DNA from: Micromonospora tarapacensis | GTDB taxonomy: Bacteria > Actinomycetota > Actinomycetes > Mycobacteriales > Micromonosporaceae | Direction: 5' to 3' | Assembly (NCBI RefSeq): GCF_019697375.1 | Contig: NZ_JAHCDI010000004.1 | Span: 5,381,324-5,445,323, forward strand | DNA: 64,000 nt | Shown: piece by piece, positions 1-8,698 of the stretch | How positions within the stretch are numbered: position 1 is the first letter of the stretch | Layout: every line of letters begins with the position of its first letter | Notes under the pieces: generated by a model | The model's input: the letters and a program-made list of their open reading frames with translations, nothing else | What the model was told of the DNA's origin: nothing | Database searches by the model: none | Program-made: the position numbers and the translations under genes

Positions 1-509
1 ACCACCGTGGGTGATGCGAAACCGCTACCAAACCACCGTCGTCACCCCCCACGGGAAACGCCGGTGCTTCGAAGCGACCCAGCGCACCCCGAACGGAACG
101 GTATTCACCGCCAGATTCGGCGGGATCCCGCTACGCCGCCGCAAACACGCCCGCCTCATCGACGGAGCGTGGCCGACCCGGCGGGGAACCCAACTCATCG
201 CCCGGCTCACCGCCGGGATCTGCGAACTCTGCGACGCCCACGACGGGATCACCGTCCACCACGTCACACGACTCGCCGACCTCAACAGATACAGCCCTGC
301 GGCCACACCACCCTGGGTGCAAGCCATGCGGGACAGCCGACGGAAGACCCTGATCGTCTGCGCCCGCTGCCACGGCGACATCCATCAACAGCCGCACACG
401 CAGTAGCAACACTGGAGAGCCGTGATGCGGGGAAAGCTCGCACGTCCGGTTCGGGGAGGAGTCGCGCGGAAACGGACCCCCACAAGGGACACCGCGCCGC
501 GCGGCTTAC
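1..509 (+). mobile_element. Group II intron, 3' part (5' part outside window)
   Basis: The 3' end of a bacterial group II intron. A typical domain V lies at 417-452, opening GAGCCG and closing CGTCCGGTTC so the two arms pair around a GAAA-containing loop. A domain VI-like arm follows, pairing the region near 466-474 with about 496-504. The intron most likely ends at TTAC, position 509. Its host is the NUDIX gene on the opposite strand, which becomes unreadable at exactly this point. The exact 3' boundary is inferred from the domain VI fold and the loss of the NUDIX frame. Confidence 0.85.
2..406 (+). CDS. Group II intron-encoded reverse transcriptase/maturase, C-terminal HNH part (truncated by window start)
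   Basis: The frame is open at the left edge of the window, so only the last ~134 residues are seen. The visible part carries an HNH endonuclease zinc-finger pattern: CELC, then a VHHV segment, then CARCHGDIH. This is the classic C-terminal endonuclease domain of intron-encoded proteins, which nicks the second DNA strand during retrohoming. Group II intron domain V follows 10 nt after the stop codon, which confirms the assignment. The RT and maturase domains must lie upstream of the window. The second intron in this window (17,881-20,125) encodes a protein without an HNH domain, so the two introns are of different subclasses. Confidence 0.85.
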   Translation, partial: PPWVMRNRYQTTVVTPHGKRRCFEATQRTPNGTVFTARFGGIPLRRRKHARLIDGAWPTRRGTQLIARLTAGICELCDAHDGITVHHVTRLADLNRYSPAATPPWVQAMRDSRRKTLIVCARCHGDIHQQPHTQ

Positions 510-790
510 TCCACGTCGACGGTCTTCGCCGCGACTGTTCCGTCGTTGTCGGTAAAGGTGTAGGCCTCCTGCCCCAGGTAGGCGCCGTAGTGCGTATTGG
601 TCAGGCCGGCTTCCTCGGCCACCTCCCTCCTGGCTGCCTGGAGTGGTGACTCGCCTGGTTCCAGGCGGCCCTTCGGGCCAACGGTCTGTTGTTCACCGCT
701 CTTCCGGACCTGATCGAGGAGCAGGATTTGTGGAGAGCTGAGGTCGCCGGTCGCGACGACGGCCCCGGCGGAGGCGTATCGACGAGTCAT
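506..790 (-). pseudogene. NUDIX hydrolase, 3' end removed by group II intron
   Basis: The N-terminal ~94 residues of a NUDIX protein. The NUDIX box is complete: GRLEPGES, then RREVAEEAGL, matching G-x5-E-x7-R-E-U-x-E-E-x-G-U, so the metal-binding helix is intact. The reading frame runs into a stop made by the last bases of the group II intron (TAA at 506-508), just after residues VDV. NUDIX proteins of this type are usually around 130-160 residues, so the C-terminal third is missing here. The remainder should lie beyond the intron, outside the window. Natural substrate cannot be told from the fragment. Transcription would run against the intron, so splicing could not restore the mRNA. Confidence 0.75.
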
Positions 791-1020
791 GGCTGAATGC
801 CTCCTGAGGATGTCCGCAGGGCCTGGAACGCGTCGCGGAGACGAGCCCTCACGGTGACAGCGTTGGCGATTGGTCGGGCGTGAGAATGTGATGACGGTGC
901 ACTACTACCCGATTGTCTCGGCCGGCGGCCGGGCGAATCTCGTGGTGCTGGCGTCGCTTCCAGCGTTCTGCCCTGGATATCGCTGAGGCTGACCGCGGGT
1001 TGTTCGGTAGCCTGCTATCC

Positions 1021-2424
1021 GTGACCAGTTCCGATCTCCGCGTTCGCTTCGCGCCCTCCCCGACGGGCATGTTCCACGTCGGCAATGCCCGGTCTGTCCT
1101 GTTCAACTGGGTGCTGGCCCGACAGTCGGGCGGAACGATGGTGCTGCGGATCGAGGACACGGACGCGGCGCGGAACCGCCCGGAATGGGTCCAGGGCATC
1201 CTCGACGCGATGGAGTGGCTTGGCATCGGCCCGAGCGAGTACGAGGGTCCGCTGTTCCAGTCCGACTACGCCCCGCAGCACCGCGAGGCCATCGACCGGC
1301 TGCTCGCCGCCGGGCGCGCCTACTACTGCGACTGTGCCCGGGATCAGGTCATCGCGCGTACGGGCAGCGAGCACAAGGGCTACGACGGCTTCTGCCGGGA
1401 CCGTGGCCTGTCCGCCGGGGAAGGTCGCGCTCTGCGTTTCCGCACGCCGGACGACGGCTCGACTGTGATCGTCGACCTGGTGCGTGGCAAGCCGACTTTC
1501 GACAACGCGCTGATCGAGGACTTCGTGATCGCCCGTGGTGACGGGTCGCCGGTGTTCCTGCTGGCCAACGTGGTCGACGACATGGTCATGGGCATCACCC
1601 ACGTGATCCGGGCTGAGGAGCACCTCCCCAACGCGCCCAAGCAGCAGTTGCTGTGGGAGGCGCTGGGTGCTGAGCCTCCGGTGTGGGTGCACGCGCCGAT
1701 CCTGGTCAACGAGAAGCGGCAGAAGCTGTCCAAGCGTCGGGACCGGGTGGCCCTGGAGGACTTCCGTGCCGAGGGTTACCTCGCCGAGGCGATGCGGAAC
1801 TACCTGATGTTGCTCGGATGGGCGCCGTCCGGTGACCGGGAGATCCTGCCCTGGGATGACATCGTGGCGGAGTTCCGGCTGGAAGATGTCAACCCCTCGC
1901 CGGCGTTCTTCGACGTGAAGAAGCTCCGAGCCTTCAACGGGGACTACATCCGGGCACTGTCGGTGGAGGCGTTCATCGAGGCGTGTCAGCCCTGGTTGAG
2001 CGTCGAGGCAGCGCCGTGGCGGCCGGAGGCGTACGACGCCAGAGCGTTCGCTGCGGTCGCCGAGCTGGCGCAGACCCGGATCGCGCTGCTCTCCGAGATC
2101 GTGCCGATGGTCGACTTCCTGTTCCTCGATGAGCCGGTCGCCGATGAGGCGGCGTGGGCGAAGGCCATGAAAGCCGATGCCCCGGCGTTGTTGGCCGCTG
2201 TGGTCGAGGCGTATGAGACGTGCGAGTGGCGGGCCGAGGTGCTGAAGTCGATGCTGGAGGCGATCGGCGCCGAGCGAGGGCTCAAGCTCGGCAAGGCCCA
2301 GGCCCCGGTACGTGTCGCGGTGACCGGCCGCACCGTCGGGCTGCCGCTGTTCGAGTCGATCGAGCTCCTCGGACGTGAGCGAACCTTGGCTCGCCTGCGA
2401 GCCGCCCTCGACCGCCTGAGCTGA
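1021..2424 (+). CDS. gltX: Glutamyl-tRNA synthetase paralogue (class I GluRS)
   Basis: A 467-residue class I aminoacyl-tRNA synthetase that would charge tRNA with glutamate. The protein opens with the GluRS hallmark FAPSPTG followed by the HIGH-type motif HVGN (around residue 19). The KMSKS-type loop is KLSKR at residues 235-239, and the length is close to the normal ~470-490. The GTG start at 1021 gives the canonical N-terminus; no ribosome-binding site is visible just before it, so a leaderless mRNA is possible. The open frame extends upstream to 913 but without family similarity. It lies 125 nt from argS, on the same strand, and next to a biosynthetic operon. This suggests a dedicated second copy for tRNA-dependent biosynthesis or self-resistance. 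Whether the genome has another gltX cannot be seen here. Confidence 0.92.
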   Translation: MTSSDLRVRFAPSPTGMFHVGNARSVLFNWVLARQSGGTMVLRIEDTDAARNRPEWVQGILDAMEWLGIGPSEYEGPLFQSDYAPQHREAIDRLLAAGRAYYCDCARDQVIARTGSEHKGYDGFCRDRGLSAGEGRALRFRTPDDGSTVIVDLVRGKPTFDNALIEDFVIARGDGSPVFLLANVVDDMVMGITHVIRAEEHLPNAPKQQLLWEALGAEPPVWVHAPILVNEKRQKLSKRRDRVALEDFRAEGYLAEAMRNYLMLLGWAPSGDREILPWDDIVAEFRLEDVNPSPAFFDVKKLRAFNGDYIRALSVEAFIEACQPWLSVEAAPWRPEAYDARAFAAVAELAQTRIALLSEIVPMVDFLFLDEPVADEAAWAKAMKADAPALLAAVVEAYETCEWRAEVLKSMLEAIGAERGLKLGKAQAPVRVAVTGRTVGLPLFESIELLGRERTLARLRAALDRLS

Positions 2425-2433
2425 CCCCTTCGC

Positions 2434-2458
2434 GACCGGCGGATCGATCCCGCCGGTC
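2434..2458 (+). terminator. Hairpin after gltX
   Basis: A perfect 9-bp stem, GACCGGCGG (2434-2442) pairing with CCGCCGGTC (2450-2458) around a 7-nt loop. It starts 9 nt after the gltX stop codon. There is no T-tract, which is common for actinobacterial terminators. It could end gltX transcription or protect the 3' end. Confidence 0.55.
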
Positions 2459-2501
2459 AACCTGGTCGTCGATCGATCCGCTCCTTGAGCGTTTTCCAGA
2501 A

Positions 2502-2527
2502 GATCCGCCTCCCTACTGAGGCGGATC
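2502..2527 (+). promoter_or_regulatory. Perfect inverted repeat just upstream of argS
   Basis: GATCCGCCTC (2502-2511) pairs exactly with GAGGCGGATC (2518-2527), giving a 10-bp stem with a 6-nt loop, 22 nt before the argS start. The downstream arm ends next to the only purine-rich stretch before argS (GGAG at 2528). The structure could therefore act as an attenuator, a translation switch or a protein-binding operator. The function is inferred; the symmetry is read directly. Confidence 0.5.
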
Positions 2528-2549
2528 GGAGCGAGATTGGCGTACCTTC

Positions 2550-4268
2550 ATGGATCTTGAAAAGTTGCTGGCCGGCCGGCTGGCGCAGGCGTTCGAAGCC
2601 GTGGCCGGCGGGCCGGTCGACCCGGTCGTGCGGCGCTCGCAGCACGCCGACTACCAGTCCGACGCCGCTCTGTCCCTGGCGCGCCGGCTCGGCCGCCCGC
2701 CCCGGGACATCGCCACCGAGGTCCTCGGCCAGGCGGAGCTGACGGACCTCTGCGCGGCCGTGGAGGTCTCCGGCCCGGGGTTCATCAACCTGACCGTCGC
2801 CGACCCGGCTCTTGGCACGCTGCTGTCGAGGATGGCCACCGACACCCGGCTCGGCGTCGCGGTGAGCGCCGCTGCCCAGACGGTCGTCATCGACTACTCG
2901 GCGCCGAACGTGGCCAAGGAGGTGCACGTCGGGCACCTTCGGTCGACCCTTATCGGCGACGCCGCCGTCCGGCTGCTGGAGTGGCTCGGGCACCGGGTGA
3001 TCAAGGCCAACCACCTGGGCGACTGGGGCACTCCCTTCGGGATGCTCATCGAGCACCTGCTCGACCTGGGCGAGTCGGAGGCCGCCCACGAGTTGTCCCT
3101 CGGTGACCTGGACTCGTTCTACAAGGCGGCCAGGGTCAAGTTCGACGCCGACGGCACGTTCAAGGAACGGTCCCGGCGGCGGGTGGTCGCCCTGCAGGGC
3201 GGCGACGAGATGACCTTGCGGTTGTGGCGGCTGCTGGTCGCCGAGTCGGAGAAGTGCTTCCTGACCGTCTACGACCAACTCGGCGTCCTGCTCACCGAGA
3301 AGGACTTCTGCGGTGAGAGCTACTACAACGACATGCTCGCCCCGGTGACCGAGGAGCTGGACCGGCTCGGGTTGCTGCGTGACAGTGGTGACGCGGCCTG
3401 CGTCTTCCCGGAGGGCTTCACCGGCCGCGACGGGCAGCCGTTGCCGATCATCGTGCGCAAGCGCGACGGCGGGTACGGCTACGGCGCCACCGACCTCGCG
3501 GCGATCCGGCACCGGACCCGGGACCTCGGCGCGACCCGGCTGCTCTACGTCGTGGGGCTGCCACAGCGTCAGCACTTCGAGATGGTGTACGCGGTCGCCC
3601 GGCAGACGGGTTGGTTGAGCCCGCCAGCGGTGGCCGAACACATCGGCTTCGGCTCGATCCTCGGCTCGGACGGCAAGATGCTGCGCAGCAGGGCCGGTGG
3701 CTCGATCAAGCTCGTCGGACTGCTCGACGAGGCCGTGACCAGGGCCGCCGATCTGGCCCGGCAGAAGAACCCCGACCTGTCCGAGGCGGCCATCGCCGAC
3801 GTCGCCCGCGCGGTCGGCATCGGTGCCATCAAGTACGCCGACCTGTCCACCGACCGGATCAAGGACTACGTCTTCGACTGGCATCGGATGCTCTCCCTCG
3901 ACGGCAACACCGCCCCGTACCTGCAGTACGCCCACGCGCGGATCCGGTCTATCTTCCGCCGCGCCGGGATCGAGCAGATCACCGCGACGCCCATCTCGAT
4001 CGCGCACCCGGCCGAACACGCCCTCGCCCTCGAACTGGTCAACTTCGGCACCGTCGTCACCGGCGTCGAGCAGACTCTGGAGTTCCACCGGCTCGCCGGA
4101 TACCTGCACACCCTCGCCGCCACCTTCAGCGGGTTCTACGAGCACTGTCCGGTTCTGCGTGCAGAGGACGAAGTGCGGGCCAGCCGGCTTGCCCTGTGCG
4201 ACCTCACCGCCCGGGTCCTGCACCGAGGCCTGTACCTGCTGGGTATTACCACCCCGGAACGCATGTAG
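2550..4268 (+). CDS. argS: Arginyl-tRNA synthetase paralogue (class I ArgRS)
   Basis: A 572-residue class I ArgRS. It contains the Add-1-type N-terminal region, the HIGH-type motif HVGH at residues 126-129, and the NHLGDWGTPFG segment typical of ArgRS. The C-terminal helical anticodon-binding domain is present, so the protein looks full length. Like many ArgRS it lacks a canonical KMSKS and has GSDGKMLRSR in that place. The ATG at 2550 has no strong ribosome-binding site, but a perfect hairpin (2502-2527) lies just upstream. It is the partner of the adjacent gltX and converges with the ATP-grasp gene, whose stop is 36 nt away. The pair brackets a biosynthetic operon, suggesting supply of Arg-tRNA or resistance to an inhibitor. 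A plain housekeeping role is the alternative. Confidence 0.92.
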   Translation: MDLEKLLAGRLAQAFEAVAGGPVDPVVRRSQHADYQSDAALSLARRLGRPPRDIATEVLGQAELTDLCAAVEVSGPGFINLTVADPALGTLLSRMATDTRLGVAVSAAAQTVVIDYSAPNVAKEVHVGHLRSTLIGDAAVRLLEWLGHRVIKANHLGDWGTPFGMLIEHLLDLGESEAAHELSLGDLDSFYKAARVKFDADGTFKERSRRRVVALQGGDEMTLRLWRLLVAESEKCFLTVYDQLGVLLTEKDFCGESYYNDMLAPVTEELDRLGLLRDSGDAACVFPEGFTGRDGQPLPIIVRKRDGGYGYGATDLAAIRHRTRDLGATRLLYVVGLPQRQHFEMVYAVARQTGWLSPPAVAEHIGFGSILGSDGKMLRSRAGGSIKLVGLLDEAVTRAADLARQKNPDLSEAAIADVARAVGIGAIKYADLSTDRIKDYVFDWHRMLSLDGNTAPYLQYAHARIRSIFRRAGIEQITATPISIAHPAEHALALELVNFGTVVTGVEQTLEFHRLAGYLHTLAATFSGFYEHCPVLRAEDEVRASRLALCDLTARVLHRGLYLLGITTPERM

Positions 4269-4304
4269 CCATCGACCCCTCAACCACGCCCGCTCACGGC
4301 AGGT

Positions 4305-5678
4305 CTACTTCCGTGCCGACTCGGAGCTGAGTCGTGCCCTCGGCAGACAGGTGCTGGACCGGGTGTCGAATGGCGGTGCGAGGTGGCCGAAGTTGGTGCC
4401 GAGAATCTCGTCGCTGAGCCGGAAGACCTCGGGTGCCCATGGTCCGACCCGGCCACCGCCTGGGAGCCGGGCGGTGGTCAGGGTCGCGGTCAGCAGCCAG
4501 CCGCGTGGGGACGGGGTGATGACGAGGCTTCCGTCTGCGTCGTTGCTTGCGGCAGGGGCCAGGCGTTCGTCATCCCAGCGAACCGATGTCTTCCGGGAGG
4601 CTTCTTCGTCGACATGCGTTGCCGCGCCGAAGATCGTGCAGGTGGTGCCGATGGCAAACACGTCCTCCGCGAGGTCCTCGACCGCGCTGGTGTCGGGTTC
4701 GTTTCCTTCCCGCGCGAGCAGGTTGACCGCGTGCAGCAGGATTCGACGGTCGGACGGCGTCGCTTCCATGGCGGACGTGAGCCGAGCGTTCAAGTCGGTG
4801 GGCTGGAACCCAGTGGGGGTGAGGACGCCGTCCACGGAGAAGCCGCCGCGGTAGCCGAGGCGTTCGCGTAGACCAACCCCGATCCGCTCGGTCTGGGTGA
4901 CGAGGTCGGCGGCAGCGCCAAGCAGGGGAACGGCGCCAGCACAGAGGAAGGTCCCCTGTTCGGGGCGGGGAAGCGTCACGAGTTCCATGGGTGGGAACGG
5001 GACCACTTTGGCGGCGAGGGCCAGTCCGTGCAGACGTACCGGCACCCCTTCGAAGAATGGCATCAGCCGGACGCGCCAGGTTCCGGAGTCGGCGGTGGGG
5101 ATGGTTGTCGGTGGTGAGCCGTCCCGCCACCACCAGATGCCGTCGCCACCCGCCGACGGTACGGCTTCCCTGGGCTGGCAGGAGCAGACAACCCCGCTGC
5201 CCTGGTCGACTATCGCCCCAAGCATCGCGAGGTCAGCGGTGCCGTCGCCGACGACCGACGGTGCGCGGGGCACCCCGGCGGCGTCCCAGAGCGTGTCGAC
5301 CACGGTCTTGTACTCGAACAGCCGCCACGCGGGCGGTCTGGTGCCGTACCGTCGCCGGACCCCAGCGTTCGGCGGATCGAGCGGGTCGGGCAGAACGCGC
5401 GTCGCGGTGTAGTCGGGGTCGAAGGCGTCCGCCGGGCCGGCGAGCCAGCCGGAGCCGTCCAGCCCGCCGACGGCGTGATGTTGCCACGCGAGGTGGTCGG
5501 ATGCGCCGCGCAGCGTCCGGGGCCGAGCCTCGGGTGGTGCGTCGTCCAGGGCGATGGCGAGGCAGCGGGCCGATCCGAGCAGTTCTTGCCAGGCTGCCGC
5601 GTCGTCGGCACGTCCGCAGACGACGATCAGCTTGCCGTCAGGTAGTAACTGGTTGACCGGCAGGACGGGCCTGGTCAT
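4305..5678 (-). CDS. ATP-grasp family ligase (candidate biosynthetic amide ligase)
   Basis: A 457-residue protein assigned to the ATP-grasp superfamily mainly from its C-terminal half. The stretch around RERLGYRGGFSVDG and the following PTDLNARLT matches the metal-binding E/D...N element of ATP-grasp enzymes. Such enzymes join a carboxylate to an amine or thiol through an acyl-phosphate. It is the last gene of the minus-strand operon; its ATG overlaps the stop of the FkbM gene (ATGA at 5675-5678), so translation is coupled. In this context it is the best candidate for peptide or amide bond formation on the product. The N-terminal ~150 residues show no motif I recognise. Confidence 0.65.
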   Translation of the reverse strand: MTRPVLPVNQLLPDGKLIVVCGRADDAAAWQELLGSARCLAIALDDAPPEARPRTLRGASDHLAWQHHAVGGLDGSGWLAGPADAFDPDYTATRVLPDPLDPPNAGVRRRYGTRPPAWRLFEYKTVVDTLWDAAGVPRAPSVVGDGTADLAMLGAIVDQGSGVVCSCQPREAVPSAGGDGIWWWRDGSPPTTIPTADSGTWRVRLMPFFEGVPVRLHGLALAAKVVPFPPMELVTLPRPEQGTFLCAGAVPLLGAAADLVTQTERIGVGLRERLGYRGGFSVDGVLTPTGFQPTDLNARLTSAMEATPSDRRILLHAVNLLAREGNEPDTSAVEDLAEDVFAIGTTCTIFGAATHVDEEASRKTSVRWDDERLAPAASNDADGSLVITPSPRGWLLTATLTTARLPGGGRVGPWAPEVFRLSDEILGTNFGHLAPPFDTRSSTCLPRARLSSESARK

Positions 5679-6307
5679 CGGCGTCGCCGCCAGGGCCGGT
5701 CGGTTCGGTGCAGGATCAGGTTCGCTGGTGTCTCGTGGACGAGTTCGTAGGTGTCCGGGCCGAGGTGACGGCGGATCGAGTGGCGCTGCCGATCGAGCTG
5801 GTCGTCGTCGAACTCGACGATGACAATGGTCGGCCGGTGCCGGGCCTCGTCGAAGGAGTCCCAGACGTCGAGTTCGGTGCCTTCAACGTCGATGCTGAGC
5901 AGATCGATCTGGTCGATGCACCACTGGCCGAGGAGATCTTCGAGGGTCCGGCAGGCGACGAGGATCTCGCGATAGTCGGTGCCGCGCCGGTGCAGGCCGG
6001 ACCAGGAGGGCTTGTGGGCGTACATGCCGAATGGCCAGAGTCCGGAGGTGGCGGATACGGCGCAGGTGTCCACGGCGCAGCAGCGGTGCCGGAGGCGTTC
6101 GTGGTTGCGGGGGTCGGCGTCCACGCAGAGTCCGCGCCAGCCGCGGTTCTCGAAGTAGAGGCTGTTGCTGCCGCGTACGCCGTCGCCAGCGCCGACGTCA
6201 ACGAACACTCCGTGCGCCGGGAGGTGGTAGTTCTCGGCGAGCCAGCGGTCCTCGCCCCATTGGGAGTGGTACGGCGCGGGTTGGGTGTAGGGCAGCATCG
6301 CCATCAT
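5675..6307 (-). CDS. FkbM-family SAM-dependent methyltransferase
   Basis: A 210-residue protein with the FkbM fold: the SAM-binding glycine motif VDVGAGDG near residue 36, an acidic VDAD after strand 2, and the LLSIDVEGTELDVW motif typical of the family. FkbM enzymes O-methylate natural products and sugars. The start ATG at 6307 overlaps the epimerase stop (ATGA), which is why this start was chosen over upstream options. It probably tailors the product of this operon; the substrate is unknown. Confidence 0.8.
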   Translation of the reverse strand: MMAMLPYTQPAPYHSQWGEDRWLAENYHLPAHGVFVDVGAGDGVRGSNSLYFENRGWRGLCVDADPRNHERLRHRCCAVDTCAVSATSGLWPFGMYAHKPSWSGLHRRGTDYREILVACRTLEDLLGQWCIDQIDLLSIDVEGTELDVWDSFDEARHRPTIVIVEFDDDQLDRQRHSIRRHLGPDTYELVHETPANLILHRTDRPWRRRR

Positions 6308-7287
6308 CCCCTCCACCGTTCGATCAGGTCCCGCTCGCGGGCGTGATCGAGCCACCGCTGCGACCAACTGCGCCGCAGCGACTGCCAGCCGAGTGCGTCG
6401 GTGATGCTGTCCGCGAGGGGGCGGAGGGTAAGACCGGCGTCGGTGGCGCGGCTGTTGTTGACCGACATGAGAGCCAGTTCGGGGCTGCTGGCGGGTAGCC
6501 ACAGCGGAATCTCGGTCCACGGTTGGAGGTGATGGGCGAGGGCGAACCCCTCGCCGACCCGACAGGGAGCAACGGCTCGGTCGACGCTGCTCAGGACTGT
6601 GTCCACCAGGTTTCGGGCGGTGGTCCGGGCACCGGCGACGTTGACGATGCCGGCACGGCGCTGGTCGGCGGCGTTGCGCAGGAACTGAGCGACATCGCTG
6701 GCGTCGATGAGTTGGATGGCCTGGTGATCGTCCATCGGGACGAGGACGTCGCCCCCGCGCAGGGCACGTTCGAGCCAGTAGGCGAGACGTTCACTGTCGT
6801 CGTACCGGCCGATGACCAGGCCGAGACGGGCGATGAGCAGAGGCACGTCGATCAGGTCGAGGCGGCGCCGGAGGTATCGCTCACAGCGGAGCTTGCGGGT
6901 GGCGGAGGCGCGTATCGGGTGAAGCACGTCAGCCGCAATCGTGGGCGCCCGCTCGTTTAGGCCATGCCGGCCGAGTGTCCTGCGATAGACCCCGCAGCTG
7001 GAGACGAACAGGTACTGGCCAACGTCGCCGAGCAGGGGCAGGACCGGGCGCAGGTCGTCAACGTCGCAGGCGCTGGTGTCGATGACCGCATCCCAGGGTT
7101 CGGCGAGGACGGCGGCGGCTTCGACGGTTGGTGCGCGCCGGTCGGTCAGGACGTGGCGGGCGATTCCGGCGAAGGGTGACGGGGAGCGGCCCCGGTACAG
7201 CACGGTGACGTCGTCGCCGTGTTTGAGGCATTCCTCCACCATGTGCCGGCCCACGAACCGGGTGCCGCCGAGCATGAGAATCTTCAT
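6304..7287 (-). CDS. NAD(P)-dependent epimerase/dehydratase (extended SDR)
   Basis: A 327-residue protein of the extended SDR fold. It begins MKILMLGGTRFVG, the Rossmann glycine motif, directly at the N-terminus. It has VSSCGVY in place of the usual Ser/Tyr region and the DASDVAQF element seen in NAD-dependent epimerases. The canonical YxxxK is not clear, so the chemistry (epimerase, dehydratase or reductase) is open. Both ends overlap neighbouring genes by ATGA, placing it in the middle of the coupled operon. Confidence 0.8.
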   Translation of the reverse strand: MKILMLGGTRFVGRHMVEECLKHGDDVTVLYRGRSPSPFAGIARHVLTDRRAPTVEAAAVLAEPWDAVIDTSACDVDDLRPVLPLLGDVGQYLFVSSCGVYRRTLGRHGLNERAPTIAADVLHPIRASATRKLRCERYLRRRLDLIDVPLLIARLGLVIGRYDDSERLAYWLERALRGGDVLVPMDDHQAIQLIDASDVAQFLRNAADQRRAGIVNVAGARTTARNLVDTVLSSVDRAVAPCRVGEGFALAHHLQPWTEIPLWLPASSPELALMSVNNSRATDAGLTLRPLADSITDALGWQSLRRSWSQRWLDHARERDLIERWRG

Positions 7288-8042
7288 CGCGCTGTCCCGT
7301 TGTCCGGGTGGGCGGGGCTGTAGCCGAGCACGAGCAGCCTGCGTGGGTGACCGGAGGTGTTGGATCCGCTGGCGTGGACCAGGGCGGCGTCCCAGATCAG
7401 CACCGTGCCGGGCTCGGCGACCAGCGTCACGGCCGCACTGTCCGGGGCTGCGGCGTCGGGTACGACGGGTCCCTGGTTGTCCGTCGGGACCATCTCGATG
7501 GTGCGGCGGTGGCTGCCAGGCCAGACCCGCAGCGCGCCGGCCTGTTCGGTGCAGGGGTCGAGGCAGACGGCGACGGTGAGCACACGCGGGTAGCCGCGTG
7601 TCGCGTAGTAGGCGGCATCGGTGTGCTTGCGGACCTCCTCGCCCAGCACCGGCAGCGCCGCCCAACCTGCGGTGATGTCGACGGTCTGCTTGTACATGAG
7701 CTTGTTGTCCATCAGCGTCGGGGGCGCGCCGAGTAGATCGGCGACGACGGCACGCAACGCATCGTCGTCGGCCACGGCCGTCACGGCCGGGGACAGGTCG
7801 ACCACGGGTTTGACCTTGAGGACGTACGGCTTGCCGCTGGCGAGACGCCACCAGGTGACCCGCGGGTCGAGTGTCCTGGAGGCCACCATCCGGGAGAGCC
7901 GGTCAGCGAGGAGCATGTCGGCCTCGACCCGAAGGTCCTGGATGGTGGTGGGTCGGATCAGGTCCGGTAGGACGAGGTACCCGTGTGAGGCGAACCGGTC
8001 GATCTGCTGCGCGGAGACCATCGGCATGATCGGTGGAGTCAT
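7284..8042 (-). CDS. Phytanoyl-CoA dioxygenase (PhyH)-family Fe(II)/2-oxoglutarate oxygenase
   Basis: A 252-residue protein with PhyH features. The HxD iron-binding pair is in RKHTDAAYY, the distal histidine is in LVHASG near the C-terminus, and RVWPGSHR is a family signature with the 2-oxoglutarate-binding arginine nearby. These enzymes hydroxylate or otherwise oxidise unactivated carbons in many biosynthetic pathways. The ATG at 8042 overlaps the methyltransferase stop, and its own stop overlaps the epimerase start, so it is co-translated. It likely oxidises the intermediate carrying the methylated guanidine or amino-acid core, which is an inference. Confidence 0.85.
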   Translation of the reverse strand: MTPPIMPMVSAQQIDRFASHGYLVLPDLIRPTTIQDLRVEADMLLADRLSRMVASRTLDPRVTWWRLASGKPYVLKVKPVVDLSPAVTAVADDDALRAVVADLLGAPPTLMDNKLMYKQTVDITAGWAALPVLGEEVRKHTDAAYYATRGYPRVLTVAVCLDPCTEQAGALRVWPGSHRRTIEMVPTDNQGPVVPDAAAPDSAAVTLVAEPGTVLIWDAALVHASGSNTSGHPRRLLVLGYSPAHPDNGTAR

Positions 8043-8698
8043 CGAGCGTCGCCCTTCGTGGCGATCGGGATCAGGAAGTCGCGGCTTGGTTTGGTCCAGT
8101 GCGGTGGGGTCTGCTCGGCCGGCATGGTGTGCGGTGAGGTGGTCCACTCCGCGAAGTGCCGGTCGAGGACCGCGCGGCGGGCCGGGCTGATCGAGGTGCC
8201 GCTGTGGAAGAAGCTGAACCGGCCACCGGGGCGCAGGCAGGGAATCGCGACGTCGGCGACGAACGCGGCGAAGTCCGGATCGGCGTGGCCGTCCGGCGGC
8301 CATGTGTCGTACATGATCACGTCGAAGGCTTCGGCTGGCAGCGTCACGAGTTGCCACGGGTCGACGCACACCCGTACCGGTACGTCGAAGGGTTCGACCA
8401 CCCGCGTGCGGGCCATCAGGGCGACGCCGGGGTGTGGTTCGATCGCCCAGTACGAGCCGATCTCACGCACCGATAGCTGCGCGGCGAACACGCCGAGTCC
8501 CAGTCCCACCTCCAACACGTCGGGGCGGCTGAAACCCTCGGTGAGGCGGGCGACGTGCTCACGCATCAGGTCGGCCTCGGCGAAGAACATCACGTACTGC
8601 GAGCCGATACGAAGGCCTTCCGCGTCGATGAGGGCGGGCTGTTCGCGGAGGGCGGCGATGTGTCGTCGGTGCACCTCGGACAAGATCTTCGTCGTCAC
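8039..8698 (-). CDS. Guanidinoacetate-methyltransferase-like SAM methyltransferase
   Basis: A 219-residue methyltransferase. The SAM motif reads LEVGLGLGVFA, the acidic post-motif region is AIEPHPG, and the segment IMYDTWPPDGH matches the LYDTYPLS region of guanidinoacetate N-methyltransferase (GAMT). The motif LRPGGRFSFF follows. GAMT relatives methylate guanidino nitrogens, so an arginine-derived or guanidino substrate is plausible, which fits the nearby argS. The GTG start (8698) overlaps the AdoMet synthetase stop (GTGA). The GAMT assignment rests on motif resemblance, and a general methyltransferase is the fallback. Confidence 0.7.
   Translation of the reverse strand: MTTKILSEVHRRHIAALREQPALIDAEGLRIGSQYVMFFAEADLMREHVARLTEGFSRPDVLEVGLGLGVFAAQLSVREIGSYWAIEPHPGVALMARTRVVEPFDVPVRVCVDPWQLVTLPAEAFDVIMYDTWPPDGHADPDFAAFVADVAIPCLRPGGRFSFFHSGTSISPARRAVLDRHFAEWTTSPHTMPAEQTPPHWTKPSRDFLIPIATKGDAR

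Noticed and set aside
2457..4283. 608-codon open frame antisense to argS, and a similar 481-codon frame antisense to gltX (1015-2460)
   Set aside because: Both mirror the sense genes in GC-rich DNA, consist of low-complexity Gly/Arg/Val/Asp protein and have no family motif.
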